A stretch of 20,795 nt of DNA from CAYPEK01 sp964409645 (GTDB lineage Bacteria; UBP15; UBA6099): positions 1-20,795 of the forward strand of contig CAYPEK010000076.1 in NCBI GenBank assembly GCA_964409645.1, given 5' to 3'. The first letter of the stretch is position 1. Every line of letters begins with the position of its first letter. Below are positions 7,632 to 15,113 of this stretch, piece by piece. The position numbers were made by a program, and so were the translations under genes. The notes beneath the pieces are model-generated. The model was not told where the DNA came from. It was given only the letters and a program-made list of their open reading frames with translations, and searched no databases.

Positions 7632-8417
7632 ATGAAATCACTTAAGAATAAGACGATACTCATAACCGGCGCGGCGGGCGGCTTCGGGCGCGAGTTCACA
7701 TCCCAGCTTCTCGACCTCGGCGCGCACCTCATCCTCACCTCCAGAAACGCGGACAAGCTCGAAGGCATCGCCGCCGAAATCTCCGCTCAGAAAAAGAGCG
7801 CACCCGGAAAAATCGTCGCCACCTACGGCTCCGACCTCGCCTCCCCCGAAGGCTGCCGCGCCGCTTACGAAAAATGCAGGGAAATCTCGCCCGACATCGA
7901 CATGCTCATCAACAATCAGGGCGTCATTACATACGGAGATTTCCACCTTATCCCGCAGGACGTCTGGGAGAACGAGATCGAGGTCAACCTCCTCGCAACC
8001 ATGCGGATGACACACCACTTTCTGCCGGACATGATCGCGCGCGGCAGCGGCCACATCGTCATCCTCTCGTCCATCTCGGGCATGGTCGGCACCGCCTACT
8101 CGACCGCTTACGCAGTGACGAAATGGGGCCTCCGCGGTTTCGGCATGGCACTCTCCGGCGAAGTCGCCCGGCACGGTATCGACGTGACGAACATCTACCC
8201 GTTTTGGGTCGGCACCGAGCTGCTTAAATCACCCGTTTACGGCACGACAGAGATGAAAAAGGCGCACCCGTTTTTCATAGACGATCCGAAAAAAGTCGTC
8301 GCCGAGTCAATCCGCGCGATCCGCAAAGGCAGGCTGCACGTTCACCCGTGCACGTACGCGAAAGCAATGAACGTCGCCGCGAAAATCACCCCTATCGTCG
8401 CGCCTCAGCACAGATAA
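7632..8417 (+). CDS. Short-chain dehydrogenase/reductase (SDR)
   Basis: This 261-residue protein is a classical SDR, an NAD(P)-dependent oxidoreductase with a Rossmann fold. The cofactor motif T-G-A-A-G-G-F-G is at 12-19, the N-N-Q-G structural motif (usually NNAG) at 94-97, and the catalytic residues are Ser147, Tyr160 and Lys164 in the Y-x-x-x-K arrangement. The arginine after the first glycine motif and the T-S-R-N at the end of strand 2 favour NADP(H). The substrate cannot be read from sequence. AAAGGAG lies 6 bases before the ATG. It is 36 bases downstream of the exported protein and on the same strand, so co-transcription is possible, with no functional link evident. Confidence 0.94.
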   Translation: MKSLKNKTILITGAAGGFGREFTSQLLDLGAHLILTSRNADKLEGIAAEISAQKKSAPGKIVATYGSDLASPEGCRAAYEKCREISPDIDMLINNQGVITYGDFHLIPQDVWENEIEVNLLATMRMTHHFLPDMIARGSGHIVILSSISGMVGTAYSTAYAVTKWGLRGFGMALSGEVARHGIDVTNIYPFWVGTELLKSPVYGTTEMKKAHPFFIDDPKKVVAESIRAIRKGRLHVHPCTYAKAMNVAAKITPIVAPQHR

Positions 8418-8551
8418 ATCCGCCCGCACGCCGCAAACCGGCTCCAATTCAATCCCGGATATTTATAAAATGATTTTTATTTGTTAAAATTATTACAGTT
8501 GTTTCAATAAAAACATATGGGACTCTGGCATCATTGCGCAAACGCAACCGT

Positions 8552-8565
8552 ATCCTGAACAGGAT
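8552..8565. repeat. Short perfect dyad ATCCTG-AA-CAGGAT
   Basis: This 14-base dyad lies about 28 bases upstream of the small membrane protein gene, between an AT-rich tract (8461-8520) that may carry the promoter and the ribosome binding site. The two-base centre is too small for a stable RNA loop, so if it has a role it is more likely a protein-binding site on DNA. Confidence 0.4.
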
Positions 8566-8593
8566 CAGGTGATGTCCCGCAAAGGAGCCGGCA

Positions 8594-9055
8594 ATGGACG
8601 AGAACAAAAGCGATTTCCTCACAACGGCATACACGGCGCACAAAGCCGAAATCTCCAAACGGCGAATGGCGGACGTGTACATGAGCGGCCTTTCGATGCT
8701 CTTCTACATGATAAGCATCAGAATGGTGCAGGTTCGGCCGCCCGCCTCGGCGGTCTTCTCCGACCTCACGATCAAGCTCACCGGAACCATCATTTTCGTC
8801 GTCATCACCGACCTCATCGTCTATTTTCTCGTCAAAAACTACAATCGGCTCTGCGAGATGGAGCAGATGATCGCCCGATTCGACACCGCATTCGGATTCT
8901 TCGAGAAAGGCGCCTACCTGCCCGGCGAGTCGCTCTACCCCGACGGCTGGAAAACCCACGGCACAAAACGACTCTGGAGCGCCGCCTGCAGGGCTCTCAT
9001 CCCGATCCTGTTCTGCCTCGTCGTTATTGCCCTGTTCTGGTTCCGCGAGATGTGA
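8594..9055 (+). CDS. Small integral membrane protein of unknown function
   Basis: This 153-residue protein has three likely membrane spans at about 28-47, 60-81 and 131-150, with a hydrophilic, charged segment between spans 2 and 3. It has no cleavable signal peptide: the first 27 residues are polar and charged. AAAGGAG sits 6 bases before the ATG, supporting this start. I recognise no family. It stands alone, with an AT-rich spacer of 176 bases before it and a hairpin plus T-run after it. Its location is presumably the inner membrane. Confidence 0.82.
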   Translation: MDENKSDFLTTAYTAHKAEISKRRMADVYMSGLSMLFYMISIRMVQVRPPASAVFSDLTIKLTGTIIFVVITDLIVYFLVKNYNRLCEMEQMIARFDTAFGFFEKGAYLPGESLYPDGWKTHGTKRLWSAACRALIPILFCLVVIALFWFREM

Positions 9056-9066
9056 TGCGGCCATAT

Positions 9067-9101
9067 TCCCCGTCGAAACGCGGGGATTGAGTCCGCTTTT
9101 T
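9067..9101 (+). terminator. Possible terminator after the small membrane protein
   Basis: TCCCCG (9067-9072) pairs with CGGGGA (9081-9086), and a T-run (9097-9101) follows ten bases later. The gap between stem and T-run makes this weaker than a standard intrinsic terminator. Confidence 0.35.
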
Positions 9102-9152
9102 CAGCCATAAAAAGACTTTATTCTAGTTGGTTTTTTATTTTATTTACAAAAG

Positions 9153-9182
9153 TTATTGTAATTTTCCGACATTTGTTATACA
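9153..9182 (+). promoter_or_regulatory. Candidate cysK promoter
   Basis: TTATTG (9153-9158) and TTATAC/TATACA (9176-9182) are spaced 17-18 bases apart in an AT-rich tract just upstream of cysK. The -10 overlaps the left edge of the inverted repeat at 9182-9206, a usual place for an operator. Confidence 0.45.
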
Positions 9183-9206
9183 ATCTCGATTGACTTGGTC
9201 GAGATT
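9182..9206 (+). promoter_or_regulatory. Inverted repeat between the cysK -10 and start codon (putative operator)
   Basis: AATCTCGA (9182-9189) and TCGAGATT (9199-9206) are perfect 8-bp inverted copies separated by nine bases. They sit directly after the -10 and end 7 bases before the GGAGA ribosome binding site region. The position suits a repressor operator or a leader hairpin. I cannot assign it to a known regulator; cysteine-responsive repressors of the Rrf2/CymR or LysR type are possible readings. Confidence 0.5.
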
Positions 9207-9226
9207 AATGGTAAAGGAGAAAAATC

Positions 9227-10207
9227 ATGAGTAACTTTTTCGAAAACAACGCTCTTTCGATAGGCGGAACGCCGCTGGTGAAGCTCAACCGCGTCACGGA
9301 CGGCGCACCGGCAACCGTACTCGTAAAAACCGAAGGCCGCAACCCGGCCTACTCGATCAAGTGCCGCATCGGAGCGTCGATGGTGTGGGACGCAGAGAAG
9401 CGCGGAATTCTCGCGCCGGGCAAGGAACTGATCGAGCCGACGAGCGGCAACACCGGGATCGCGCTTGCGTTCGTCGGCGCGGCAAAGGGCTACCCTGTCA
9501 CGCTGACAATGCCCGACACAATGAGCGTCGAGCGGAGGAAACTGCTCGTCGCGTTCGGCGCGAAACTTGTGCTGACCGAGGGCGCGAAAGGAATGAAAGG
9601 CGCGGTTGCGAAGGCGGAAGAGATCGCGGCGTCGGACCCAGACCGTTATGTTCTTCTTCAGCAGTTCAAAAACCCGGCTAACCCGGTCATTCACGAGCAG
9701 ACGACCGGCCCCGAAATCTGGGAGGACACGCAGGGCGGGATCGACGTGCTTGTGTCCGGCGTCGGCACCGGAGGGACGATTTCGGGCATTTCGCGTTACA
9801 TCAAGAATGTAAAAGGAAAGAAAATCATATCGGTGGCTGTCGAGCCGGCAGCAAGCCCTGTTATTTCGCAGAAGCTCGCCGGGCAGGAGTTGAAACCCGG
9901 CCCGCACAAGATACAGGGCATCGGCGCCGGTTTCATCCCGGACACGCTCGATTTGTCGATCGTGGACCGTGTCGAACTAGTGACGAACGAGGACGCTATC
10001 ACCTACGCGCAGCGGCTCACCCGCGAGGAAGGCATCCTGAGCGGGATATCCGGCGGCGCGGCGACTGCAGTGGCAGTGCGGCTCGCGAAACTCCCCGAGT
10101 TCGCGGGCAAAACAATCGTCGCCATCATCCCGGACTCCGGCGAGCGGTACCTTAGCTCGGTTCTGTTCGAGGGCCTCTTCGACGGCCTCGACAACGCAAC
10201 AGCATAG
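9227..10207 (+). CDS. cysK: Cysteine synthase A (O-acetylserine sulfhydrylase)
   Basis: This 326-residue PLP enzyme makes L-cysteine from O-acetylserine and sulfide in the cytoplasm. The PLP lysine is Lys45 in Y-S-I-K-C-R-I-G. The substrate-binding loop T-S-G-N-T-G is at 72-77, and the PLP-phosphate loop G-V-G-T-G-G-T at 178-184. The C-terminal P-D-S-G-E-R-Y-L-S is typical of CysK. The length fits the family. AAAGGAG lies 8 bases before the ATG. No cysE or sulfate-reduction gene is next to it. It has its own candidate promoter and an inverted repeat, so it appears to be separately regulated, and no clear terminator follows. Confidence 0.97.
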   Translation: MSNFFENNALSIGGTPLVKLNRVTDGAPATVLVKTEGRNPAYSIKCRIGASMVWDAEKRGILAPGKELIEPTSGNTGIALAFVGAAKGYPVTLTMPDTMSVERRKLLVAFGAKLVLTEGAKGMKGAVAKAEEIAASDPDRYVLLQQFKNPANPVIHEQTTGPEIWEDTQGGIDVLVSGVGTGGTISGISRYIKNVKGKKIISVAVEPAASPVISQKLAGQELKPGPHKIQGIGAGFIPDTLDLSIVDRVELVTNEDAITYAQRLTREEGILSGISGGAATAVAVRLAKLPEFAGKTIVAIIPDSGERYLSSVLFEGLFDGLDNATA

Positions 10208-10522
10208 CGGCAGTCGCTGCATAGCCACTTCAAGCGTCCGTTTTTGCTTTATAGAGCCGCTCGTAATGGCGTTCAATGAACATGCGCAGACTCAATATTT
10301 TCATAGAGCATATCCGGGTTCACATGCGTTCTTATTAGCATAATATCTGGCCCCTGTTACCCTGTGCTAGACATAAAAACTATTGTTTCGCAAGTAGATT
10401 GCAATCCTCATTCGCCTCATGCTAAATTGCCGATAAGCAGTCACGCACAAATATAGAAATAGCAATTCTGCATAGTTGTGTATATTCGCGTCGATGCGAT
10501 GAACACAACAAGGAGACATTCT
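10208..10522. other. Spacer between cysK and the secretin-like gene; GC-to-AT boundary
   Basis: There is no gene in this 315-base stretch. Base composition falls from GC-rich to AT-rich from about 10220 onward, before the coding region begins. A loose promoter match, TTGCCG (10427-10432) with TATAGA (10452-10457) and 19 bases between, is the best I see and is weak. I found no direct repeat or tRNA end that would mark an integration site. Confidence 0.5.
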
Positions 10523-13459
10523 ATGAAAACTAGAACATTACTGTTTGCGCTATTAATTGTATTCTTTATCCAATTACCTATTTTTGGACAAAATTCCTCT
10601 GATTCTAAGAATAATAACAGAGCCGTGGAAACAACAAGTACAACCCAAACGGTGAAAACAAAGAGTACATCTCCAACAGTAGATTTCGTTGAATTCGAAA
10701 ATACAAAAAAAACAGATTTACAAATATTAGCTGACTCAATTATAAAATTATCACCTGATATTTTTCGAAATAAGGATGTCGAAATCATTCCCTACAGCGA
10801 TTCATTATTGATAATATCCAGTAATGATCCTGAATACACCAAATCAATAAAAGAAATAGCATTGAGAAGTAAAAACATTTCTGATCTCAGCCAGACGACA
10901 GCTTCAACTCCGGAGATAGAACCAGAAAATAACACAAACAATTCCGATGAAAACACAGACCCGGAACTCGATCACAATTATATTGAATTCAGCAAAATTA
11001 CCGACGACCGGTTGAATTGCATTATCAAGAAAATACAAGACCTTTTTCCGATAGATATATTCGACGAAAAAATAGTCCTGTCATCCCTTCAATTCGACAA
11101 ACACTCGATGCTTATAATTTCCGGTAAAGACCCGGATTTGACAAATAAGATCAAGGAAATCGTGAAAGAATCAGGTTCTTTTCCTGAGATTACTCAATCC
11201 AATATAAAATTGGCCCGTATCGATTTTGAACAAATCAAAGATACAGACATAGACAAACTGATATCGGCGGTAAGCTGCCTATTTAAAAACAAAATAGGTT
11301 CTGGAGAGATCGAGCTAAAACCGTTGCAAATCAACAAATTTCAGAAATCCACGATAGTAATTATCGGGAATGATGAAGCGTCGGTCAAAGAAATAAAAGA
11401 AATAAAAAGCATTATCAGCAGAATCGTAAAAACCGATGACGTTCCGAAAGCAACAGCGGCGCCGACCAGTCAGTTCGAAGTGGATTATGTGGAATTCAAA
11501 CATCTGGATGACGAAAAAGTAAAAAGCCTCGCGACCTCGATAGAAGCGCTGTTTCCTACTGAAATACTCAAGAAAAACGATTACTCAAGCCCGGTGCAGA
11601 TCAGACCTTTCGGCAAGTTCATCCTGATAATCACCGGTAAAGATGAAGGGCTGATGAGCCAAATCAAGAAATTAGTGGAAGACATAAAAAGTAAAGAAGA
11701 CAAAGGCCGTGACCCTAAAGAAAAGCGCCAGATTCTGTTTGAAACATCATTCATAACAGTGAATCCGACCAAGATAAGAAACTTCGCAAACAATATCGTC
11801 ACTAAATATTCCGGCTCTGAAACGGGACGCTCTCATACACTGGAATCAACTATGGATTACGGATTAGCCGATAGCTTTACAAACACCGTTATATGGACAT
11901 TCAAACAGAGAAACAACACATTCAACCTGACAGCGGGATATATACTTCAACACGGGTTAGGAACTGTTATCAGTAAGCCAAGAATAAGGGTTTACGAAGG
12001 AGAAACCTCAACTTTCAAAAGCACGAAATCCGTTCCTCAGCAGACAACGAGCAATGAGGGCACAAATGTTACGTATAAAGATACCGGTATCGAGCTTACC
12101 ATTACAGCACATTCTATTATTCCTTGTACGACCATCGACTGCACCGATGATAAAATCCAAGCCGAAATAATCGTTAAAGACGGCTCTCCCTCTCGTTCAA
12201 CGAACTATGAACTTTATCTCATAAATGAGTTAAGCGTTAATGGAAAATATGAATTCACAAACAACAAACCGACCATCGTGGCAAGCTTAGTGAAAGAGAC
12301 GGAAAACATCATCCATTTTAGAAAACCATTATTGTCCAGAATCCCCTTGATCGGAAAAGCTTTTACCACCAAAGGATTTGATAATGACCGAGTCGAAACA
12401 ATAGTTCTTATCCAGCCTGTCATCGAGACACCAGACAGCCAACTTTCCTACGCATACAATTATAGAGAAGCGATTAAAAACGGATTTGTCGGGATTGGAT
12501 TCAAACAAACTGAAGAAGATAATTACTCGAAAGCTTTATCTGGGCAAGCATGGAACTCGGTTCCGGAAATTTACGAGGAAGAAGAAAGCGAAGAATCCAA
12601 AAAAGGCGCCTACTGGAATTTACGAGATAAATTCATTGATGCGGATATTCTCAACCTCGCGACTTCGTTCATGAACATTCGTAAACGTTTTGAGTATTAT
12701 GGTCAATCTGAGGAACAGATCAAGAAAGAGATTATGAACGATGATTTTTTATGTAATGAAGCAGATGACATTCTGAATAAGTTCAATCAAGAAATAGTAA
12801 AATATCATCTGAATAAATGTAAAACTTGCACCGAATATAGAATAGACAAACTTTTTGAACCTTGCACAACATCTTCCTTGCTCGATGAAAGAAAAATATT
12901 TGCACGATATACAAAATCGATATCGACTACCAATAAAAGATGTTCCCAATGTAATTTGTCTGATAAAGATTATTGCGAACAATGCGATGCCAGTTTTGGT
13001 TACAAAAGCGAGACTCCAGCCGAGTACTGTTATAGAATCGTGTCATTCGATACAAAAATAATTAATGAAATATGTAAAAATAAACCCTTTGACCAATGTT
13101 TTGAACAACAAAAATCGTGTGAAACAAACTATGCTGAAAAAGTTAATGACTCGGAATCCTCTCAAGAAATATGCACTAGCATTTATACCGGTGACAAATA
13201 TGTTCTCGATTGCATTAAAAAACATGATAAAGAGATCGTATGCAATGAGAACGAGTTGACCGGTAAAATCCCGAAATGTGCTTCTTGTGAGGGCCCCGTT
13301 ACAAAAAGAGCCAATTATAATGATCTGCTAATCGCGGCAGCGCATTGGGGAGTAATCAATAAAAAAGCTTACGATATTTACAAAGAAAAATTCAAAATTT
13401 GCGAAGCCCCTAAATCTGAATCCTCTACTGAAAAAGAGGCTGAAAAGAGCGCAAAATAA
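10523..13459 (+). CDS. Secretin-like outer-membrane protein with four N-domain-like repeats and a Cys-rich tail
   Basis: This 978-residue exported protein has a signal peptide (M-K-T-R-T then a hydrophobic core to about residue 20, cleavage near F-G-Q). Four repeats of about 65-70 residues follow, at roughly 53-115, 151-217, 230-302 and 318-388. Each has a V/I-x-F-x-x-I/L opening, a helix, then an L-I-I-S/T-G-x-D strand and a closing helix, as in secretin N-domains. Residues 402-637 match a secretin core: S-K-P-R-I-R-V, a V-T-Y-K-D-T-G-I-E-L-T-I-T strand, P-L-L-S-R-I-P-L-I-G-K-A-F, and V-E-T-I-V-L-I-Q-P-V-I. Residues 744-960 hold 18 cysteines, including four CxxC pairs, none of them CxxCH. 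Secretins form 12- to 15-fold gated channels in the outer membrane. AAGGAG lies 7 bases before the ATG. Sampled 60-base lines are about 30% GC against 67% just downstream. No secretion-system partners are nearby. Confidence 0.85.
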   Translation: MKTRTLLFALLIVFFIQLPIFGQNSSDSKNNNRAVETTSTTQTVKTKSTSPTVDFVEFENTKKTDLQILADSIIKLSPDIFRNKDVEIIPYSDSLLIISSNDPEYTKSIKEIALRSKNISDLSQTTASTPEIEPENNTNNSDENTDPELDHNYIEFSKITDDRLNCIIKKIQDLFPIDIFDEKIVLSSLQFDKHSMLIISGKDPDLTNKIKEIVKESGSFPEITQSNIKLARIDFEQIKDTDIDKLISAVSCLFKNKIGSGEIELKPLQINKFQKSTIVIIGNDEASVKEIKEIKSIISRIVKTDDVPKATAAPTSQFEVDYVEFKHLDDEKVKSLATSIEALFPTEILKKNDYSSPVQIRPFGKFILIITGKDEGLMSQIKKLVEDIKSKEDKGRDPKEKRQILFETSFITVNPTKIRNFANNIVTKYSGSETGRSHTLESTMDYGLADSFTNTVIWTFKQRNNTFNLTAGYILQHGLGTVISKPRIRVYEGETSTFKSTKSVPQQTTSNEGTNVTYKDTGIELTITAHSIIPCTTIDCTDDKIQAEIIVKDGSPSRSTNYELYLINELSVNGKYEFTNNKPTIVASLVKETENIIHFRKPLLSRIPLIGKAFTTKGFDNDRVETIVLIQPVIETPDSQLSYAYNYREAIKNGFVGIGFKQTEEDNYSKALSGQAWNSVPEIYEEEESEESKKGAYWNLRDKFIDADILNLATSFMNIRKRFEYYGQSEEQIKKEIMNDDFLCNEADDILNKFNQEIVKYHLNKCKTCTEYRIDKLFEPCTTSSLLDERKIFARYTKSISTTNKRCSQCNLSDKDYCEQCDASFGYKSETPAEYCYRIVSFDTKIINEICKNKPFDQCFEQQKSCETNYAEKVNDSESSQEICTSIYTGDKYVLDCIKKHDKEIVCNENELTGKIPKCASCEGPVTKRANYNDLLIAAAHWGVINKKAYDIYKEKFKICEAPKSESSTEKEAEKSAK

Positions 13460-13471
13460 CATTTAACGTTC

Positions 13472-13987
13472 CTACGCTGTTTGCGTGTCGAGGCGGGCGG
13501 CGAGGGCTCGGCGCATCACTTCGGTGGCTTTCTCGGTATTCCTTCTGATATGCTCAAGCACCGTGCGTTCGAGCAGCGGCCCCACGACCGGGATGTTCAC
13601 TTCGACCGCCGTCTCGATGTGCCGTTTCGTTTCGGTTTCGCTCACCGCGCTCCACGTGCTGCTCGTCGTGACGTTGAACACGTTCTTGAGGTGATGCGGC
13701 TCGATCCGGATGTCGAACACGCATGTATCATCGTCCCACACCGTGTACTCGGTGAATGCGAGCATCCCCTGCCGGATTATCATCTGCGCCGGTTTCGGAA
13801 TCTTGCCGTGCACGTCCCACTCGTAAACCTTATACGTCTTATTTCCTTCCCTCCGGCGCTCGATCACCTTGCGCGCATTCACATTCGGCAGGTCCTCGAA
13901 ATCCACCAGCTCTTCATGCGCGAGAAGCGGCACGATCCGTTCGAGCGGCCACGCGAATACCGAGTCGTATGTAAATTTCATTCTCAT
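13472..13987 (-). CDS. DUF2505/START-like (SRPBCC) family protein
   Basis: This 171-residue protein resembles DUF2505, in the SRPBCC/START-like superfamily of hydrophobic-ligand-binding folds. Supporting features are the opening F-T-Y-D-S-V-F, a central W-D-V-H-G-K-I-P-K-P segment, alternating beta strands to about 125, and a long C-terminal helix (about 132-165) that closes the pocket in this fold. No catalytic residues are defined for the family and the ligand is unknown. The ATG at 13987 has GGAG 8 bases upstream; an internal ATG at 13981 is close by. It converges on the secretin-like gene with only 12 bases between stops. A 20-bp palindrome lies about 75-90 bases upstream and may control it. 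Confidence 0.75.
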   Translation of the reverse strand: MRMKFTYDSVFAWPLERIVPLLAHEELVDFEDLPNVNARKVIERRREGNKTYKVYEWDVHGKIPKPAQMIIRQGMLAFTEYTVWDDDTCVFDIRIEPHHLKNVFNVTTSSTWSAVSETETKRHIETAVEVNIPVVGPLLERTVLEHIRRNTEKATEVMRRALAARLDTQTA

Positions 13988-14059
13988 CTTGCTTGCTCCG
14001 AAAAGCGCTCTTTTGCCGCGCTTTCCCCGCTGAATATTTTATCACAACCGCTCCGTATT

Positions 14060-14079
14060 TTTTCAAGAATTCTTGAAAA
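14060..14079. promoter_or_regulatory. 20-bp perfect palindrome (putative operator)
   Basis: TTTTCAAGAA (14060-14069) is followed directly by its inverse complement TTCTTGAAAA (14070-14079). It lies in the 146-base spacer between panE and the DUF2505-like gene, upstream of the latter. With no loop and no T-run on the minus strand, it does not look like a terminator. A dimeric regulator site is the simplest reading. The regulator is unknown. Confidence 0.5.
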
Positions 14080-14133
14080 TAGCAACGTCGCGGCCCCTAT
14101 CCAGCCAGCCGAACAGCAACCCGGCGCCGCAAG

Positions 14134-15051
14134 CTAATTTTCACATTCAGCGTTGTGTATCAGTTCGAGGAGTTTTTCGTTCGCGTGTGTCGGAACACCG
14201 AGCCGCTCGCCCTCGCGCGCGACGTATCCACAGATGAAGTCTATCTCCGTCCGGCGGCCTGCAGCGATGTCCTGATGCATCGACGACACGTTACCGGCCG
14301 TGCCCCGTGCCACCGCTTCGACGAGCGCCACCGCTTCGACGTCGCCGATCTCGGCTCCGGCCGCGCGCGCGACCGCCGCAGCCTCCGCCACAGCCGATAA
14401 ATAAAGCTCGCGTGCATCCTCGCGCTCCGCCAGCTCGCCGTTGCGAATGCGCAAAAGCGCCGTCGCCGGATTGATCCCGACGCTTACTACTAGTTTTTTC
14501 CACAGCAGCCCGCGCGGGTCGTCAGTCAATGCGGCTTTGAATCCGGCGGATTCAAATGCGGACACGACCGCCGCCGCCCTCGCCCCGTTTCCGCCGGAAT
14601 ATTCGCCGATAAACGTCTCACCCCGGCCGCCGTGCTTCACGCGGCCCGCGCCGAGAAGCGTCGCCCCCTCGGACGTCGTTCCCGCAAGCACACGGCCTAC
14701 ACCTAACGCCTCTTCGAGCGCCTCAGCGTTGCCCATCCCGTTCTGGAGCGTCAGCGCCCACGCATCGCCTCGGGCAAAACCCGACAGGCTTCGCGCCACA
14801 TCCGGCGTCGAGTACGCCTTCACCGTGAAAATCAATCCGTCGGCTTCAGAGACGACCGAGGGATCCGCTGTCGCGCGTACGGAAACAACCGTCTCCGTTC
14901 CGTCCTGCTCGACAACGGTGACGCCACGCGCGCCGATCTCCGCCGCGCGCTCGGGCTTGTAGTCGATCAGCAACACATCGATGTCCACCGCCGCGAACCG
15001 CGCCGCCAGCAGGCAGCCCATCGCTCCCGGTCCGACTATCCCTATAAGCAC
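14134..15051 (-). CDS. panE: 2-dehydropantoate 2-reductase (ketopantoate reductase)
   Basis: This 305-residue NADPH-dependent reductase converts ketopantoate to pantoate in pantothenate (coenzyme A) synthesis. The Rossmann motif G-P-G-A-M-G is at 7-12. Q-N-G-M-G at 103-107, the L-W-K-K-L region with probable catalytic Lys186, and S-S-M-H-Q-D-I followed by T-E-I-D-F-I-C-G near 250-270 all match PanE/ApbA. The start is a GTG with GAGG 8 bases upstream. Other members of this superfamily act on other 2-oxo acids, so the exact substrate is inferred from motif match. No other pan gene is in the window. It lies 62 bases after the PmbA-like gene on the same strand and may share its transcript. Confidence 0.9.
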   Translation of the reverse strand: MLIGIVGPGAMGCLLAARFAAVDIDVLLIDYKPERAAEIGARGVTVVEQDGTETVVSVRATADPSVVSEADGLIFTVKAYSTPDVARSLSGFARGDAWALTLQNGMGNAEALEEALGVGRVLAGTTSEGATLLGAGRVKHGGRGETFIGEYSGGNGARAAAVVSAFESAGFKAALTDDPRGLLWKKLVVSVGINPATALLRIRNGELAEREDARELYLSAVAEAAAVARAAGAEIGDVEAVALVEAVARGTAGNVSSMHQDIAAGRRTEIDFICGYVAREGERLGVPTHANEKLLELIHNAECEN

Positions 15052-15113
15052 TTACGCAACCTCGAATACTGTTAAAACAATCTGTATTTATCTGTGGTTC
15101 TATTTTTTAGTTC

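Noticed and set aside
9067..9090. Sequence resembling the end of a CRISPR repeat (GTCGAAACGCGGGGATTGAG)
   Set aside because: Only one copy is present, with no spacers or cas genes. It is better read as a hairpin with a downstream T-run.
10208..10260. Terminator after cysK
   Set aside because: The only stem (GCAG-TCG-CTGC) is four pairs long and is not directly followed by a T-run.
12752..13402. Cytochrome c-like heme binding in the secretin tail
   Set aside because: The CxxC pairs are followed by T, N, D and E, never by His, so no CxxCH heme motif exists.
10208..13472. Integration of the secretin island by a phage or integrative element
   Set aside because: No integrase, tRNA end, attachment repeat or other mobile gene is visible; only base composition supports transfer.
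14060..14079. Palindrome as a CIRCE or heat-shock element
   Set aside because: It does not match CIRCE (TTAGCACTC-N9-GAGTGCTAA), and the TTCnnGAA likeness to eukaryotic heat-shock elements has no relevance in bacteria.
13481..14137. 218-codon plus-strand frame opposite the DUF2505-like gene
   Set aside because: It crosses the stop, the whole gene and the spacer with the palindrome. The minus-strand gene has a ribosome binding site and a plausible family.
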